From contig JACQYP010000138.1 in assembly GCA_016208205.1 (NCBI GenBank), forward strand, positions 1-17,533: a stretch of 17,533 nucleotides of DNA, written 5' to 3'. Positions 1-6,888 of this stretch are shown here, in pieces. The notes below the pieces were generated by a model, which was not told the origin of the DNA, ran no database searches, and saw only the letters and a list, made by a program, of their open reading frames with translations. The translations under genes and the position numbers were made by a program. Source of the DNA: Candidatus Desantisiibacteriota bacterium. Its GTDB lineage: Bacteria; UBA9089; CG2-30-40-21. The stretch's first letter is position 1. The number at the start of each line of letters is the position of its first letter.

Positions 1-840
1 CATCTCTTCATAGGGATGATAATCAGGTTTGTCAAGCTTGATGGTTATTTCATCCTCATTATTTTTGAATAAAAGCGGGGTATATCCAATCCCTTTATCA
101 TTTATGGTTATTTTTGATGGAGCCGGGGTTGAGGTGATTAGGATCTCTCGATTATCCTTGCCCCAGACAACCGGCACCTTCCTTACCTCGTCACCTGGCC
201 GTACAATCTTACCCTTGACCAATACAGCGGTACATTCCTGCTGAGAGGTTTTCGCTATTTGTAGCATGCCTGCTTTTTCACCCTTGTGAAAAACATCGAG
301 CATGTCACCACTTGCCAGTCCGGACAGATTTCCCATATTCAGGATAACATCCCGTCCCTTTGCCTGTTTTATCTGACACCTTAATTCATACCTTGACAGG
401 AATAGATCCAGCAGCTTCCCCTTCATTCCTGTTAAATCTCCTCTGCCGGTATCAATAAAGCTGGTGTTAATGGATACAGAATCACCATGTTGGATAAAAT
501 TTCCCACAACCAGCATATCTACATCCAGAATCCTGCCAAGCACGTACGCCTTTTGCCGACTGATCTCCCCAACAGACCGCATGGATTTTGCCGTAAGTAT
601 CGTATCCACAGATGCTCTGTCTAACAACTCATTGCCCTGAGACAAAACATCCTCCAAGAGTTTTCTAACCGTATCCTTACCATCCGTAAATGTAGGGGTA
701 GGTTCAAAACCTACCCTTACTTGCGAAGAACTCATATCTTCAGGCTCAAGGATAGCAATTCGTGCTGCCCAGACTTGAGATGAAAAAGTCAGGAAGGGTA
801 GCAAGCAAAGCAATAAACTGATAAGAATTTTGTTAATCAT
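1..840 (-). CDS. Secreted CsgG-like protein with C-terminal PEGA domain (3' end off the window)
   Basis: The gene runs leftward and leaves the window, so 280 residues are visible and the C-terminus is missing. Residues 1-25 are a signal peptide with a hydrophobic core and a V-W-A cleavage site, so the product is exported; there is no lipobox. Residues 54-132 resemble the CsgG/TolB-like nucleotide-free fold of envelope assembly proteins (RKLLEDVL, then ASVDTIL, then LGRILDVDMLVVGNF). Residues 165-221 (SGLASGDMLDVFHKGEK, later KIVRPGDEV) resemble the C-terminal domain of FlgT-type flagellar or envelope proteins. From about residue 238, TPAPSKITINDKGIGYTPLL begins a PEGA domain, a small beta-fold common in surface proteins. 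The exact role is unknown. I chose the ATG at 840; ATG 852 and GTG 849 are in frame, and AAGG is 5 nt before the GTG. Residues 41-50 are encoded by a palindrome (692-720). Confidence 0.7.
   Translation of the reverse strand, partial: MINKILISLLLCLLPFLTFSSQVWAARIAILEPEDMSSSQVRVGFEPTPTFTDGKDTVRKLLEDVLSQGNELLDRASVDTILTAKSMRSVGEISRQKAYVLGRILDVDMLVVGNFIQHGDSVSINTSFIDTGRGDLTGMKGKLLDLFLSRYELRCQIKQAKGRDVILNMGNLSGLASGDMLDVFHKGEKAGMLQIAKTSQQECTAVLVKGKIVRPGDEVRKVPVVWGKDNREILITSTPAPSKITINDKGIGYTPLLFKNNEDEITIKLDKPDYHPYEEM
692..720. repeat. Hairpin palindrome inside the CsgG-like gene
   Basis: GTAGGGGTAGGTT (692-704) pairs with AACCTACCCTTAC (708-720) around a CAA loop, a 13-bp stem with one mismatch. It keeps the reading frame open and encodes VRVGFEPTPT just after the signal peptide, before the conserved domain. 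It looks like a dispersed REP-type element that inserted in frame. Family membership is inferred from its form only. Confidence 0.7.
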
Positions 841-890
841 GTGTCTCACCATTACCTTGTAAGTGAAAAGTGAAGGTAAAAATCATTAAT

Positions 891-1079
891 TTATAGGGAG
901 TTGGTCTCAATTTTCTCCAATCTCTTTCTCATTTCTTGGCTTGAGATACTGCCATACTCAACCTGATGTTTACGAGAATGTTCGATCAGGGCAATAAATT
1001 GTGGATTGCTACTGAGTGAAACCGTTTCTACGAGCCGAGACGGCTCGTCTACAACAGTTACAGGACATGTTTCATCCAT
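891..1079 (-). CDS. Small ORF (62 aa) overlapping the 3' end of hemB; possible antitoxin-like tail
   Basis: This 62-codon ORF starts 22 nt inside the hemB 3' end on the same strand and ends before the CsgG-like gene. Residues 27-60 (NPQFIALIEHSRKH, then GSISSQEMRKRLEKIE) resemble the C-terminal helix pattern of Phd/YefM-type antitoxins (F..lIe.SR....G.iS.eEmr). No toxin gene is next to it and there is no DNA-binding N-terminal domain. The N-terminal third (VVDEPSRLVET) is encoded by the hairpin at 1030-1048, so the ORF may be a gene remnant joined to a repeat. The ribosome site is weak: GGATGG abuts the ATG. It could be a decayed fragment or may not be translated. Confidence 0.35.
   Translation of the reverse strand: MDETCPVTVVDEPSRLVETVSLSSNPQFIALIEHSRKHQVEYGSISSQEMRKRLEKIETNSL
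1030..1048. repeat. 8-bp stem palindrome, ACGAGCCG type
   Basis: ACGAGCCG (1030-1037) and CGGCTCGT (1041-1048) flank an AGA loop. The element lies 10 nt past the hemB stop codon, in the place of a terminator, but no T-run follows on the minus strand. It resembles GAGACGAGCCGTCTC-type dispersed palindromes of bacteria and encodes part of the small ORF at 891-1079. Confidence 0.6.
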
Positions 1080-2038
1080 CCGGCAACATCCTTGGCATGA
1101 TAGGTAATAATTATATCTGCACCTGCTCGCCTCATACTGAGCATAATCTCCATGACCACTTTTTTTTCATCAAGAAACCCTGCCTGAGATGCAGCCTTAA
1201 CCATAGCATACTCGCCACTGACATTATAGACTGCTGTTGGATATTCAAACCGCTGTTTTATTTGCTGAACCACATCTAAGTATGCAAGTCCGGGTTTAAT
1301 CATGACAATATCTGCCCCTTCCTGAGTATCCAGCTCTACCTCTCGAATAGCCTCCTGAATATTTGCCGGGTCCATTTGATAGCCTTGCCTGTCTCCATGT
1401 GCAGGGGCAGATTGAGCTGCTTTGCGAAATGGTCCGTAAAAGGCAGAGGCATATTTGGCTGCATAGGACATGATAGGGATATGGGCATATCCTGCCTCAT
1501 CAAGGCTATGACGGATAGCACTTATTCGTCCATCCATCATGTCTGATGGGGCAACCATATCTGCCCCTGCCCGGACATGAGAAAGGGCAATTCTGGATAA
1601 TAGTTTAAGGGATTCATCGTTCAAAACCCTGTCATCCTTAGGTACTCCACAGTGTCCGTGATTAGTATACTCACACAGGCAGACATCTGTAATCACCATT
1701 ATCTTAAGCCCTGCCTGCTTGATGGCTCTTACTGCCTGCTGGATGATACCATTCTCATCATATGCCTCAGAGCCGAGATTATCTTTTACTTTGGGCAATC
1801 CAAAAAGAAGGATGGCAGGTATCTCCAAGCTTTCTGTCTCTTTTACATCTTCTATTAATTTGTCTATAGAAAAGTGGAATATACCCGGCATAGAGCTAAT
1901 TTCATTTGCCTGTTTCTGTCCATGAATCACAAAATATGGCATAACCAGAGAATCTACAGACAGAGATGTCTCTTGAATCATCCTGCGACAGGATTCCTTC
2001 TCTCTTAATCTTCTTGGTCGGTATATTGGAAATTTCAT
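1058..2038 (-). CDS. hemB: Delta-aminolevulinic acid dehydratase (porphobilinogen synthase)
   Basis: HemB condenses two 5-aminolevulinate molecules to porphobilinogen in the cytoplasm, the second common step of tetrapyrrole synthesis. The 326-aa length is normal. Both Schiff-base lysines are visible: K195 in SYAAKYASAFYGPFR and K248 in IVMIKPGLAYLDVV. The metal loop DVCLCEYTNHGHCG (119-132) has all three cysteines (C120, C122, C130), which marks the zinc-dependent class and not the Asp-rich magnesium class. The N-terminal arm YRPRRLRE is typical. The ATG at 2038 has GGAG 4 nt upstream. The gene has its own extended -10 promoter and no other heme genes nearby. Family assignment is secure. Confidence 0.97.
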   Translation of the reverse strand: MKFPIYRPRRLREKESCRRMIQETSLSVDSLVMPYFVIHGQKQANEISSMPGIFHFSIDKLIEDVKETESLEIPAILLFGLPKVKDNLGSEAYDENGIIQQAVRAIKQAGLKIMVITDVCLCEYTNHGHCGVPKDDRVLNDESLKLLSRIALSHVRAGADMVAPSDMMDGRISAIRHSLDEAGYAHIPIMSYAAKYASAFYGPFRKAAQSAPAHGDRQGYQMDPANIQEAIREVELDTQEGADIVMIKPGLAYLDVVQQIKQRFEYPTAVYNVSGEYAMVKAASQAGFLDEKKVVMEIMLSMRRAGADIIITYHAKDVAGWMKHVL

Positions 2039-2080
2039 GTTGCTCCGGTTCCATTAGCTCAAGATAAATAAAGTATAAAT

Positions 2081-2109
2081 ATTATAGCACAAAACAAGGA
2101 TTTCTGCAA
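2081..2109 (-). promoter_or_regulatory. Predicted sigma-70 promoter for hemB (extended -10)
   Basis: On the minus strand TTGCAG (2109-2104) lies 17 nt before a perfect TATAAT (2086-2081), which is preceded by TGC, an extended -10. The -35 is weak (3 of 6 matches), so the extended -10 would do most of the work. The leader to the hemB ATG is about 35 nt. Confidence 0.65.
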
Positions 2110-2248
2110 TAATTTTGTTTGACAAATCTCTGAAACTCCGAATACGAAAAGCATGGCATAAGGTCAAGCAATGTTTAAGAATATAGATATGGCGGATAGA
2201 GCTATGCAACGCTCTCACAAGAATTGCTGCAGGAGCAGAACATTTTTC

Positions 2249-2277
2249 TTGACAAAACAAATAACATATGCTATCTT
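2249..2277 (+). promoter_or_regulatory. Predicted sigma-70 promoter for the 2335 gene and dapB
   Basis: A perfect TTGACA (2249-2254), a 17-nt spacer and TATCTT (2272-2277, 4 of 6 matches) lie about 50 nt before the ATG at 2335. It diverges from the hemB promoter. The rest of 2039-2334 shows no gene; I see only a 5-bp stem (AGAGC/GCTCT) near 2197-2215 with no clear function. Confidence 0.6.
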
Positions 2278-2334
2278 ATTATCGCTATATTGTTACGAAA
2301 ACACGAAGGTTATGGATGAAGGAGGCTACTATAG

Positions 2335-2544
2335 ATGGAAGGGATATACATTCTTTTGATGGGATTAGTTATGTTTTTTGCCTGCTATGAGGCTATTTTT
2401 GTTTATCGAAAGACAATAAAAACCTGGGCAGGGAGAGAACGAGCAATTTGTCTGGTTAAGGTTCCAGTGTTAGCTATGCTGATATGTATGCTTGTTTGTA
2501 TGATAAATTGCGTGATGGATCTTTCTGTAATAATAGGATTTTAA
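2335..2544 (+). CDS. Small two-helix membrane protein, unknown function (69 aa)
   Basis: I do not recognise this protein. It has two hydrophobic segments, residues 4-23 (IYILLMGLVMFFACYEAIFV) and 43-68, joined by a basic hydrophilic loop (YRKTIKTWAGRERA), so an inner-membrane hairpin is likely. GGAGG lies 9 nt before the ATG and a good promoter lies upstream, which supports real expression. It ends about 60 nt before dapB on the same strand and may share its transcript. It carries three cysteines in the second helix region. It could be a regulatory or accessory membrane peptide; nothing in the sequence decides this. Confidence 0.6.
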   Translation: MEGIYILLMGLVMFFACYEAIFVYRKTIKTWAGRERAICLVKVPVLAMLICMLVCMINCVMDLSVIIGF

Positions 2545-2604
2545 TGGTTGCTGGGTGACTGCCGGCAGGGATGTTGGCGGTACCAAAGAATAATGGAGGC
2601 TATG

Positions 2605-3435
2605 GTGATAAAGGTTGTTGTTACAGGTGCAATGGGACGGATGGGTAAAGCAATTGTCGGGCAGATTCTTGCAGCAGATGATTTAGCTATAACGGGTTGT
2701 ACTGAACGAGAAGGTCATCCCTTAATTGGTACGGATATAGGAAATGGTAGTATCTTAGAATCAAGCTTGGAGTCTGCGGCAAGGGATAGCCATGTAATCA
2801 TTGATTTTACCTCACCAGAGGCAACAATCAATCATCTTGAAACAGCATGCCTTTTAGGTTGCCCAATGGTTATCGGCACTACCGGTCTAAATAAATCTCA
2901 AAACGAAAGATTATCTATAGCAGCCGAGTCTATCCCTATCGTTTATGCAGCAAATATGAGTCTTGGAATGAACCTTCTCTTCAAGTTGGCAGCTATGGCA
3001 GCTAAAGCCCTTGGCAATGAGTATGAGGTGGAAATACTTGAGGCACATCATCATAAAAAGATTGATGCCCCTTCAGGCTCTGCCTTGAAGATAGCCGGGA
3101 TAATTGCCGAAGCATTAGAAAGGGATCTGGACAAGGTGGCTGTGTATGGCAGGCAGGGCTCCCCCGGGCAGAGAAAGCCTGAGGAAATCGGAATATTTGC
3201 CATAAGAGGCGGGGATATTATTGGCGAGCATACGGCTATGTTTATTGGGGATGGTGAACGATTAGAGATAACTCATCGTGTCCAGAACAGGGATACCTTT
3301 GCCTCTGGTGCTTTGCGAGCAGCAAGGTTTGCAGCTAATGCCTCACCAGGGCTATACGATATGATGGATGTACTGGGAATCGCTGAATCCTCACCTCATC
3401 CCTCTCCCATGAGGAGAGGGAGAAAGGGGGAATAG
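2605..3435 (+). CDS. dapB: 4-hydroxy-tetrahydrodipicolinate reductase
   Basis: DapB reduces the DapA product with NAD(P)H on the way to meso-diaminopimelate and lysine. The Rossmann motif GAMGRMG opens the protein, and the catalytic block EAHHHKKIDAPSGSALK is present, with Ser where many members have Thr. HTAMFIGDGERLEITH and the C-terminal GLYDMMDVLG are also typical. I chose the GTG at 2605 because GGAGG (2595-2599) is 5 nt away and the product starts MIKVVVTGAMGRMG, as family members do. ATG 2602 is only 2 nt from that site; ATG 2548 would add an unconserved 19-residue leader. The C-terminus is extended past the usual end by about 15 residues (SSPHPSPMRRGRKGE) encoded by a palindrome. ridA follows after 1 nt. 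Confidence 0.95.
   Translation: MIKVVVTGAMGRMGKAIVGQILAADDLAITGCTEREGHPLIGTDIGNGSILESSLESAARDSHVIIDFTSPEATINHLETACLLGCPMVIGTTGLNKSQNERLSIAAESIPIVYAANMSLGMNLLFKLAAMAAKALGNEYEVEILEAHHHKKIDAPSGSALKIAGIIAEALERDLDKVAVYGRQGSPGQRKPEEIGIFAIRGGDIIGEHTAMFIGDGERLEITHRVQNRDTFASGALRAARFAANASPGLYDMMDVLGIAESSPHPSPMRRGRKGE
3400..3420. repeat. REP-like palindrome forming the 3' end of dapB
   Basis: CCCTCTCC (3400-3407) and GGAGAGGG (3413-3420) are perfect 8-bp arms around CATGA. Read in frame it gives PHPSPMRRGR, a peptide style typical of dispersed CCCTCTCC palindromes translated at gene ends. The purine-rich continuation (AAAGGGGGAATAGG, 3423-3436) holds the dapB stop and serves as the ribosome site of ridA. 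Confidence 0.75.
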
Positions 3436-3436
3436 G

Positions 3437-3829
3437 ATGAAACGGATTATTGGTACAAACCCGGAGTCTCCATATTCTCAGGCAGTGGCATTTAAGGATT
3501 TGCTCTTTATCTCCGGACAGTGCCCCAAAGATCTGGAAACAGGAGAAATAAAGCATGGCAGCATAGAAGAACAAGTCAGGCTGACCATGGAAAACCTTAA
3601 GCATGTTCTTAATGCCGGTGGATCATCGCTGAACAATGTTCTCAAGGTTACAGTGTTTTTGGCTGATATGAATGATTTTGACAGTATGAACAAGATTTAC
3701 AAGGAATACTTCCTTGACGATAAACCTGCCCGATCCTGTATTCAAGCAGCCAGACTTCCCTTTGAGATTAAGGTGGAGATAGAGGCAATTGCTTATATTC
3801 CTGAGGAAGCTGCATGGATCATAATATAG
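3437..3829 (+). CDS. ridA: RidA/YjgF-family enamine/imine deaminase
   Basis: The 130-aa protein belongs to the RidA (YjgF/YER057c/UK114) family, cytoplasmic trimers that hydrolyse reactive 2-aminoacrylate-type enamines released by PLP enzymes. The N-terminal SPYSQAVAFKDLLFISGQ and the C-terminal block PARSCIQAARLPFEIKVEIEAIAY are diagnostic. R99 matches the catalytic arginine (R105 of E. coli RidA). It follows dapB by 1 nt and is very likely translated from the same mRNA. A link to amino-acid metabolism is inferred from this position. The final EEAAWIII is slightly longer than usual. The spacer to neuB (3830-3929) holds a degenerate purine/pyrimidine block and no gene. Confidence 0.93.
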   Translation: MKRIIGTNPESPYSQAVAFKDLLFISGQCPKDLETGEIKHGSIEEQVRLTMENLKHVLNAGGSSLNNVLKVTVFLADMNDFDSMNKIYKEYFLDDKPARSCIQAARLPFEIKVEIEAIAYIPEEAAWIII

Positions 3830-3929
3830 GAAGATCCTCCTCTCCTAACTCCTCCAATGAATAAAGGGGGAAGTAAGGTAAAGAATCTCATGAATATCCT
3901 CTGCTGTCTCCTCGGAAGGAAAACAAATA

Positions 3930-4967
3930 ATGCCATTATCACAAATAGCCATAAAAGATAAGATTATTTGTCAAGATAACCCTGTATTCATTATTGCCGA
4001 AGCAGGGGTTAATCATAATGGCTCGTTAGAGATGGCCAAACAGCTGATTGAAACAGCAAAAGAAGCAGGGTGTGATGCAGTAAAGTTTCAGAGCTTTACG
4101 GTAAAAAATCTGCTTTCTAATGCTGTTTCACAAGATGTGTTTCAGATGCTTGCATCTCTGGAACTATCCATCGATGCTCACCACATACTTTCAGAATATG
4201 CAGAAAAAACAGACATTATCTTCCTTTCAACACCCTTTGATGAGGAACATGCTGATATGCTTGAAGAAATAGATATGCCTGCCTTTAAGATTCCATCCGG
4301 GGAATTAACCAATCATCCTCTCTTAAAACACATTGCCAAAAAGAAAAAACCTGTCTTGCTTTCATGCGGAATGGCAAACATGGAAGAAATATCTGAAGCT
4401 GCCCGGATAATCTTAAAAGAAAATTCCCAGCTTATTCTTTTGCAATGCACAACAAGCTATCCTTGCTCACCTGAAGATGCAAACCTGATGGTCATTCCGA
4501 GCCTGTTTCATGCCTTTGGGTTATTGGTTGGTTACTCTGATCATACCCTGGGAACAACCGCAGCCATAGTTGCTATTACACTTGGGGCAAGGGTGATAGA
4601 AAAGCATTTTACCCTGAGCACAGCCCTTCCTGGTCCTGACCATAAGGCATCTGTTGAGCCGGCACAATTGAAGGATTTGGTCCAAAAGATAAGAGAGACT
4701 GAACAATGTCTTGGAAAAGCACAAAAATTCCTTACCTCTCCGGAGATAACAGCTCACCAGCAGGTAAGAAAAGGGGTTACAGCTAAAAGGGATATTGCTC
4801 AGGGAGAGGTGATTACGCCGGATATTATATGTATGAGGAGACCGGCCATTGGTATCTTGCCAGCTCAGATTGATCTGATCATTGGTAGAAAGGCAAGGGT
4901 GGATATTGTAGAGAATGAACCGATTGGGTGGGATAAGACAGTAGCTTGTTGTGACTTAGTGGCGTGA
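3930..4967 (+). CDS. neuB: N-acetylneuraminate/legionaminate-type (nonulosonate) synthase
   Basis: NeuB-family synthases condense phosphoenolpyruvate with a 6-carbon amino sugar to give a 9-carbon sialic, legionaminic or pseudaminic acid. The TIM-barrel motifs are complete: IAEAGVNHNG (22-31), KFQSF (52-56), LSTPFD (99-104), FKIPSGELTN (119-128), CTTSYPCSPEDANL (173-186) and GYSDHTLG (201-208). The likely metal histidines are H226 (IEKHFTL) and H238 (GPDHKAS). The C-terminal antifreeze-like SAF domain follows (about 282-340: VTAKRDIAQGEVIT, later RPAIGILP). The 345-aa length is normal. GGAAGG lies about 10 nt before the ATG. No CMP-sugar synthetase or epimerase is in the window, so the exact sugar is open; flagellin or surface glycan is the probable destination. 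Confidence 0.9.
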   Translation: MPLSQIAIKDKIICQDNPVFIIAEAGVNHNGSLEMAKQLIETAKEAGCDAVKFQSFTVKNLLSNAVSQDVFQMLASLELSIDAHHILSEYAEKTDIIFLSTPFDEEHADMLEEIDMPAFKIPSGELTNHPLLKHIAKKKKPVLLSCGMANMEEISEAARIILKENSQLILLQCTTSYPCSPEDANLMVIPSLFHAFGLLVGYSDHTLGTTAAIVAITLGARVIEKHFTLSTALPGPDHKASVEPAQLKDLVQKIRETEQCLGKAQKFLTSPEITAHQQVRKGVTAKRDIAQGEVITPDIICMRRPAIGILPAQIDLIIGRKARVDIVENEPIGWDKTVACCDLVA

Positions 4968-5001
4968 ACGCTTACCAAAATTAGAATTGCAATCTATGTA
5001 A

Positions 5002-5031
5002 CTGCTCAAAATCCAGCGGAGGTTTGAGCAG
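5002..5031. repeat. 9-bp stem-loop after neuB
   Basis: CTGCTCAAA (5002-5010) and TTTGAGCAG (5023-5031) are perfect arms around a 12-nt loop, 34 nt past the neuB stop. There is no T-run, so it is not a standard intrinsic terminator. The left flank TAACTGCTCA recurs right after the purB stop (8182) and, with one change, after fliK (14709), so it probably belongs to a repeat family. Confidence 0.55.
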
Positions 5032-5033
5032 AA

Positions 5034-5315
5034 ATGTAAAATGGAGACTGTAAATCTTAAAATGTGAAATGAGGAGAAGAATCGCTTGCCACAGGTAACA
5101 TGTTGGGCTTAAGGTAACCGTTCACGGTTGTCGGTTCTGAACTGACACCATATATTGCTGTCATTCCTGTGCATCACTGTCATTCCTGCCCCGTATCAAG
5201 TACGGGGCAGGAATGACAATGTCTTCTGTTCTTTTGTATCTATCCACTGTGAACGGTTACGGCTTAAGGAACTCATTTATTTTTCATTTTATATTTCCCA
5301 TTTTACAGTTTACAT
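5034..5315. repeat. Nested inverted repeat with 7-bp-period outer arms
   Basis: Three shells are visible between the convergent genes neuB and the PBP gene. Outer left (5034-5075): six 7-bp units of the ATGTAAA type. Outer right (5281-5315): five units of the same type on the minus strand. Middle: GTAACCGTTCAC (5114-5125) and its exact complement (5249-5260), each flanked by CTTAAG. Core: an 18-bp perfect stem, TGTCATTCCTGCCCCGTA (5178-5195) with its complement (5201-5218), around TCAAG. A partial direct copy of the core arm (11 bp) is at 5159-5169. There is no coding gene in 4968-5347. The core could end transcription from both sides, though no T-run is seen. Confidence 0.75.
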
Positions 5316-5347
5316 TGAATCCCACATGATTTTGAGTAATTACCAAT

Positions 5348-6670
5348 CTACGACTCAACATCCCTTACATGTTGTTTGTTGACCATATGCAGGGTAGATT
5401 TTTTATCTTTACCCTCAAAATATGCCTCTAAGAGTTTTCTAGTGACAGTACATGCCTTTACTCGCCAGGTATCATAATTAACAATTAACACTGCTATGGC
5501 TATTTCTGGATTATCTGCCGGAGCAAACCCTACAAACCATGTACAGTTTTTAGGTTGGCTCTTGCACGAAAGCGAGCCTGTTTTGCCGGCTATCTTAATC
5601 CCCTGGAGATAAGGATTCCCACGCCTATCATAAAACGCCTTATGGGCATTCCCTTCACCATGAACCGTTTGTATCATCATCGTCTTGATTATTTCTGCAG
5701 TTTCCGGTGTAATTGGTGTTCTCATTACCTGAGGGCTGGGTGTTACAAGAACCCTTCCCTCTGCATCCACAATTTGTTTAATAAGGGTTGGCTCCATTAT
5801 CTGCCCTTTATTAGCAATAGATGCAGCAAGCAATGCCCCATGAAGAGGGCTCATGTTTATATCTCCAAATCCGGCCCCTGATGCAGCAATATCATATGTT
5901 TCATCAGAAATATTAGCTGTTGATTCTTCTACGGGTATGTCGGGACACAGCTTAGAATTAAACCCAAACCTTTCGGCATATTTTTCTAAACAAGGGTATC
6001 CTACATCTATTGCCATGGTCGCAAAGGCTGTATTACAGGATTTAGCTAAGGCATTTCCCACACTAATTGGACCTGTTGGGACATTGGATGAATCCTGTAT
6101 CCATTTACCGTCATATTTAAGCCTTTTTGCAGCCTTCAGAATGTCATCAGGATGGATGGTTTCCCGTTCAAGGGCAGCTGACAGGGTTACAAGCTTAAAT
6201 ATAGAAGCAGCCGGATATGAAGATGAAAGGGCTAAGGGAAGCCGATGATTAAGGGGATTATCTCCCTGACTTGCCATAGCCAGGATTGCACCTGTGGAAG
6301 GATCCAGAGCAACAACTGCCCCAACCGGTATTCTATATTGTTGAAAGAGATTAACCGCAGCATCTTGAAGGAAGGGCAGGAGGGTAGATATTGCCCTTTT
6401 TCTATTGCCGATATTCATGGTGTATTCATTTTCTGATGTTTGCTTAAAGGAAGCAAGGGAAACAGTCATCCCACGCATATGCGATCCGACGATCTTCTTG
6501 CTTAAAGATGCTGAAGCAATACTGATATAGGTATAACAATACGAAATGCAAAAAACAATCAAAAGAGATGTCAAAACAATACAGCATGGCTTGTTCCATT
6601 CTTTTTTCCAGAACAAACCTTTCCCTTTGCGTTTTTTTACATACCTTTTCTGGCATTTTTTCCATCCCAT
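5348..6670 (-). CDS. Short class B penicillin-binding protein (transpeptidase)
   Basis: The protein would cross-link peptidoglycan in the periplasm. After a very basic N-terminus (1-27) there is one membrane anchor (about 30-52), then a short linker and a transpeptidase domain from about residue 105. The active-site motifs are complete: SIFK (nucleophile S156, K159), SCN (211-213) and KTG (363-365), with WFVGFAP following. At 440 aa it is short for the PbpA/FtsI class and lacks most of the usual N-terminal dimerisation module. I chose the ATG at 6670: GGGGGGG lies 7 nt upstream, while the longer ORF from 6739 would translate through the promoter. No rodA/ftsW or mreB gene is adjacent. Division or elongation role is undecided. 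Confidence 0.88.
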   Translation of the reverse strand: MGWKKCQKRYVKKRKGKGLFWKKEWNKPCCIVLTSLLIVFCISYCYTYISIASASLSKKIVGSHMRGMTVSLASFKQTSENEYTMNIGNRKRAISTLLPFLQDAAVNLFQQYRIPVGAVVALDPSTGAILAMASQGDNPLNHRLPLALSSSYPAASIFKLVTLSAALERETIHPDDILKAAKRLKYDGKWIQDSSNVPTGPISVGNALAKSCNTAFATMAIDVGYPCLEKYAERFGFNSKLCPDIPVEESTANISDETYDIAASGAGFGDINMSPLHGALLAASIANKGQIMEPTLIKQIVDAEGRVLVTPSPQVMRTPITPETAEIIKTMMIQTVHGEGNAHKAFYDRRGNPYLQGIKIAGKTGSLSCKSQPKNCTWFVGFAPADNPEIAIAVLIVNYDTWRVKACTVTRKLLEAYFEGKDKKSTLHMVNKQHVRDVES

Positions 6671-6707
6671 CAAAAGTCCCCCCCTTTTATCTAATGGAAT
6701 ATTATTA

Positions 6708-6736
6708 ATTATAGCAAAATAATCTTGTCTTGTCAA
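6708..6736 (-). promoter_or_regulatory. Near-consensus sigma-70 promoter for the PBP gene
   Basis: On the minus strand a perfect TTGACA (6736-6731), a 17-nt spacer and a perfect TATAAT (6713-6708) are present, and TGC before the -10 makes it extended as well. The leader to the ATG at 6670 is about 30 nt. It is the strongest promoter in the window and lies back to back with the purB promoter. Confidence 0.85.
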
Positions 6737-6747
6737 CAAAATTTATC

Positions 6748-6776
6748 TTGACAAATAGTCATTCGTCCAGTAAACT
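6748..6776 (+). promoter_or_regulatory. Predicted sigma-70 promoter for purB
   Basis: A perfect TTGACA (6748-6753), 17 nt, then TAAACT (6771-6776, 4 of 6 matches). Transcription would start near 6783, inside the first units of the heptamer array, so nearly all of the array would be in the purB leader. Confidence 0.6.
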
Positions 6777-6780
6777 TTGT

Positions 6781-6863
<83 letters not shown>

Positions 6864-6888
6864 AAATTTAGCAAGGAGGACAAAAACA

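Noticed and set aside
29..244. Plus-strand ORF at the left edge
   Set aside because: It lies antisense to the PEGA-domain coding sequence, which has recognisable protein motifs.
2140..2180. Possible sigma-54 (-24/-12) promoter near TGGCATAAGG
   Set aside because: TGGC is present but the matching TTGC at the proper spacing is not.
6671..6739. A 23-codon N-terminal extension of the PBP gene starting at 6739
   Set aside because: It would be translated from the -35/-10 elements themselves and has no ribosome site; ATG 6670 follows a poly-G Shine-Dalgarno.
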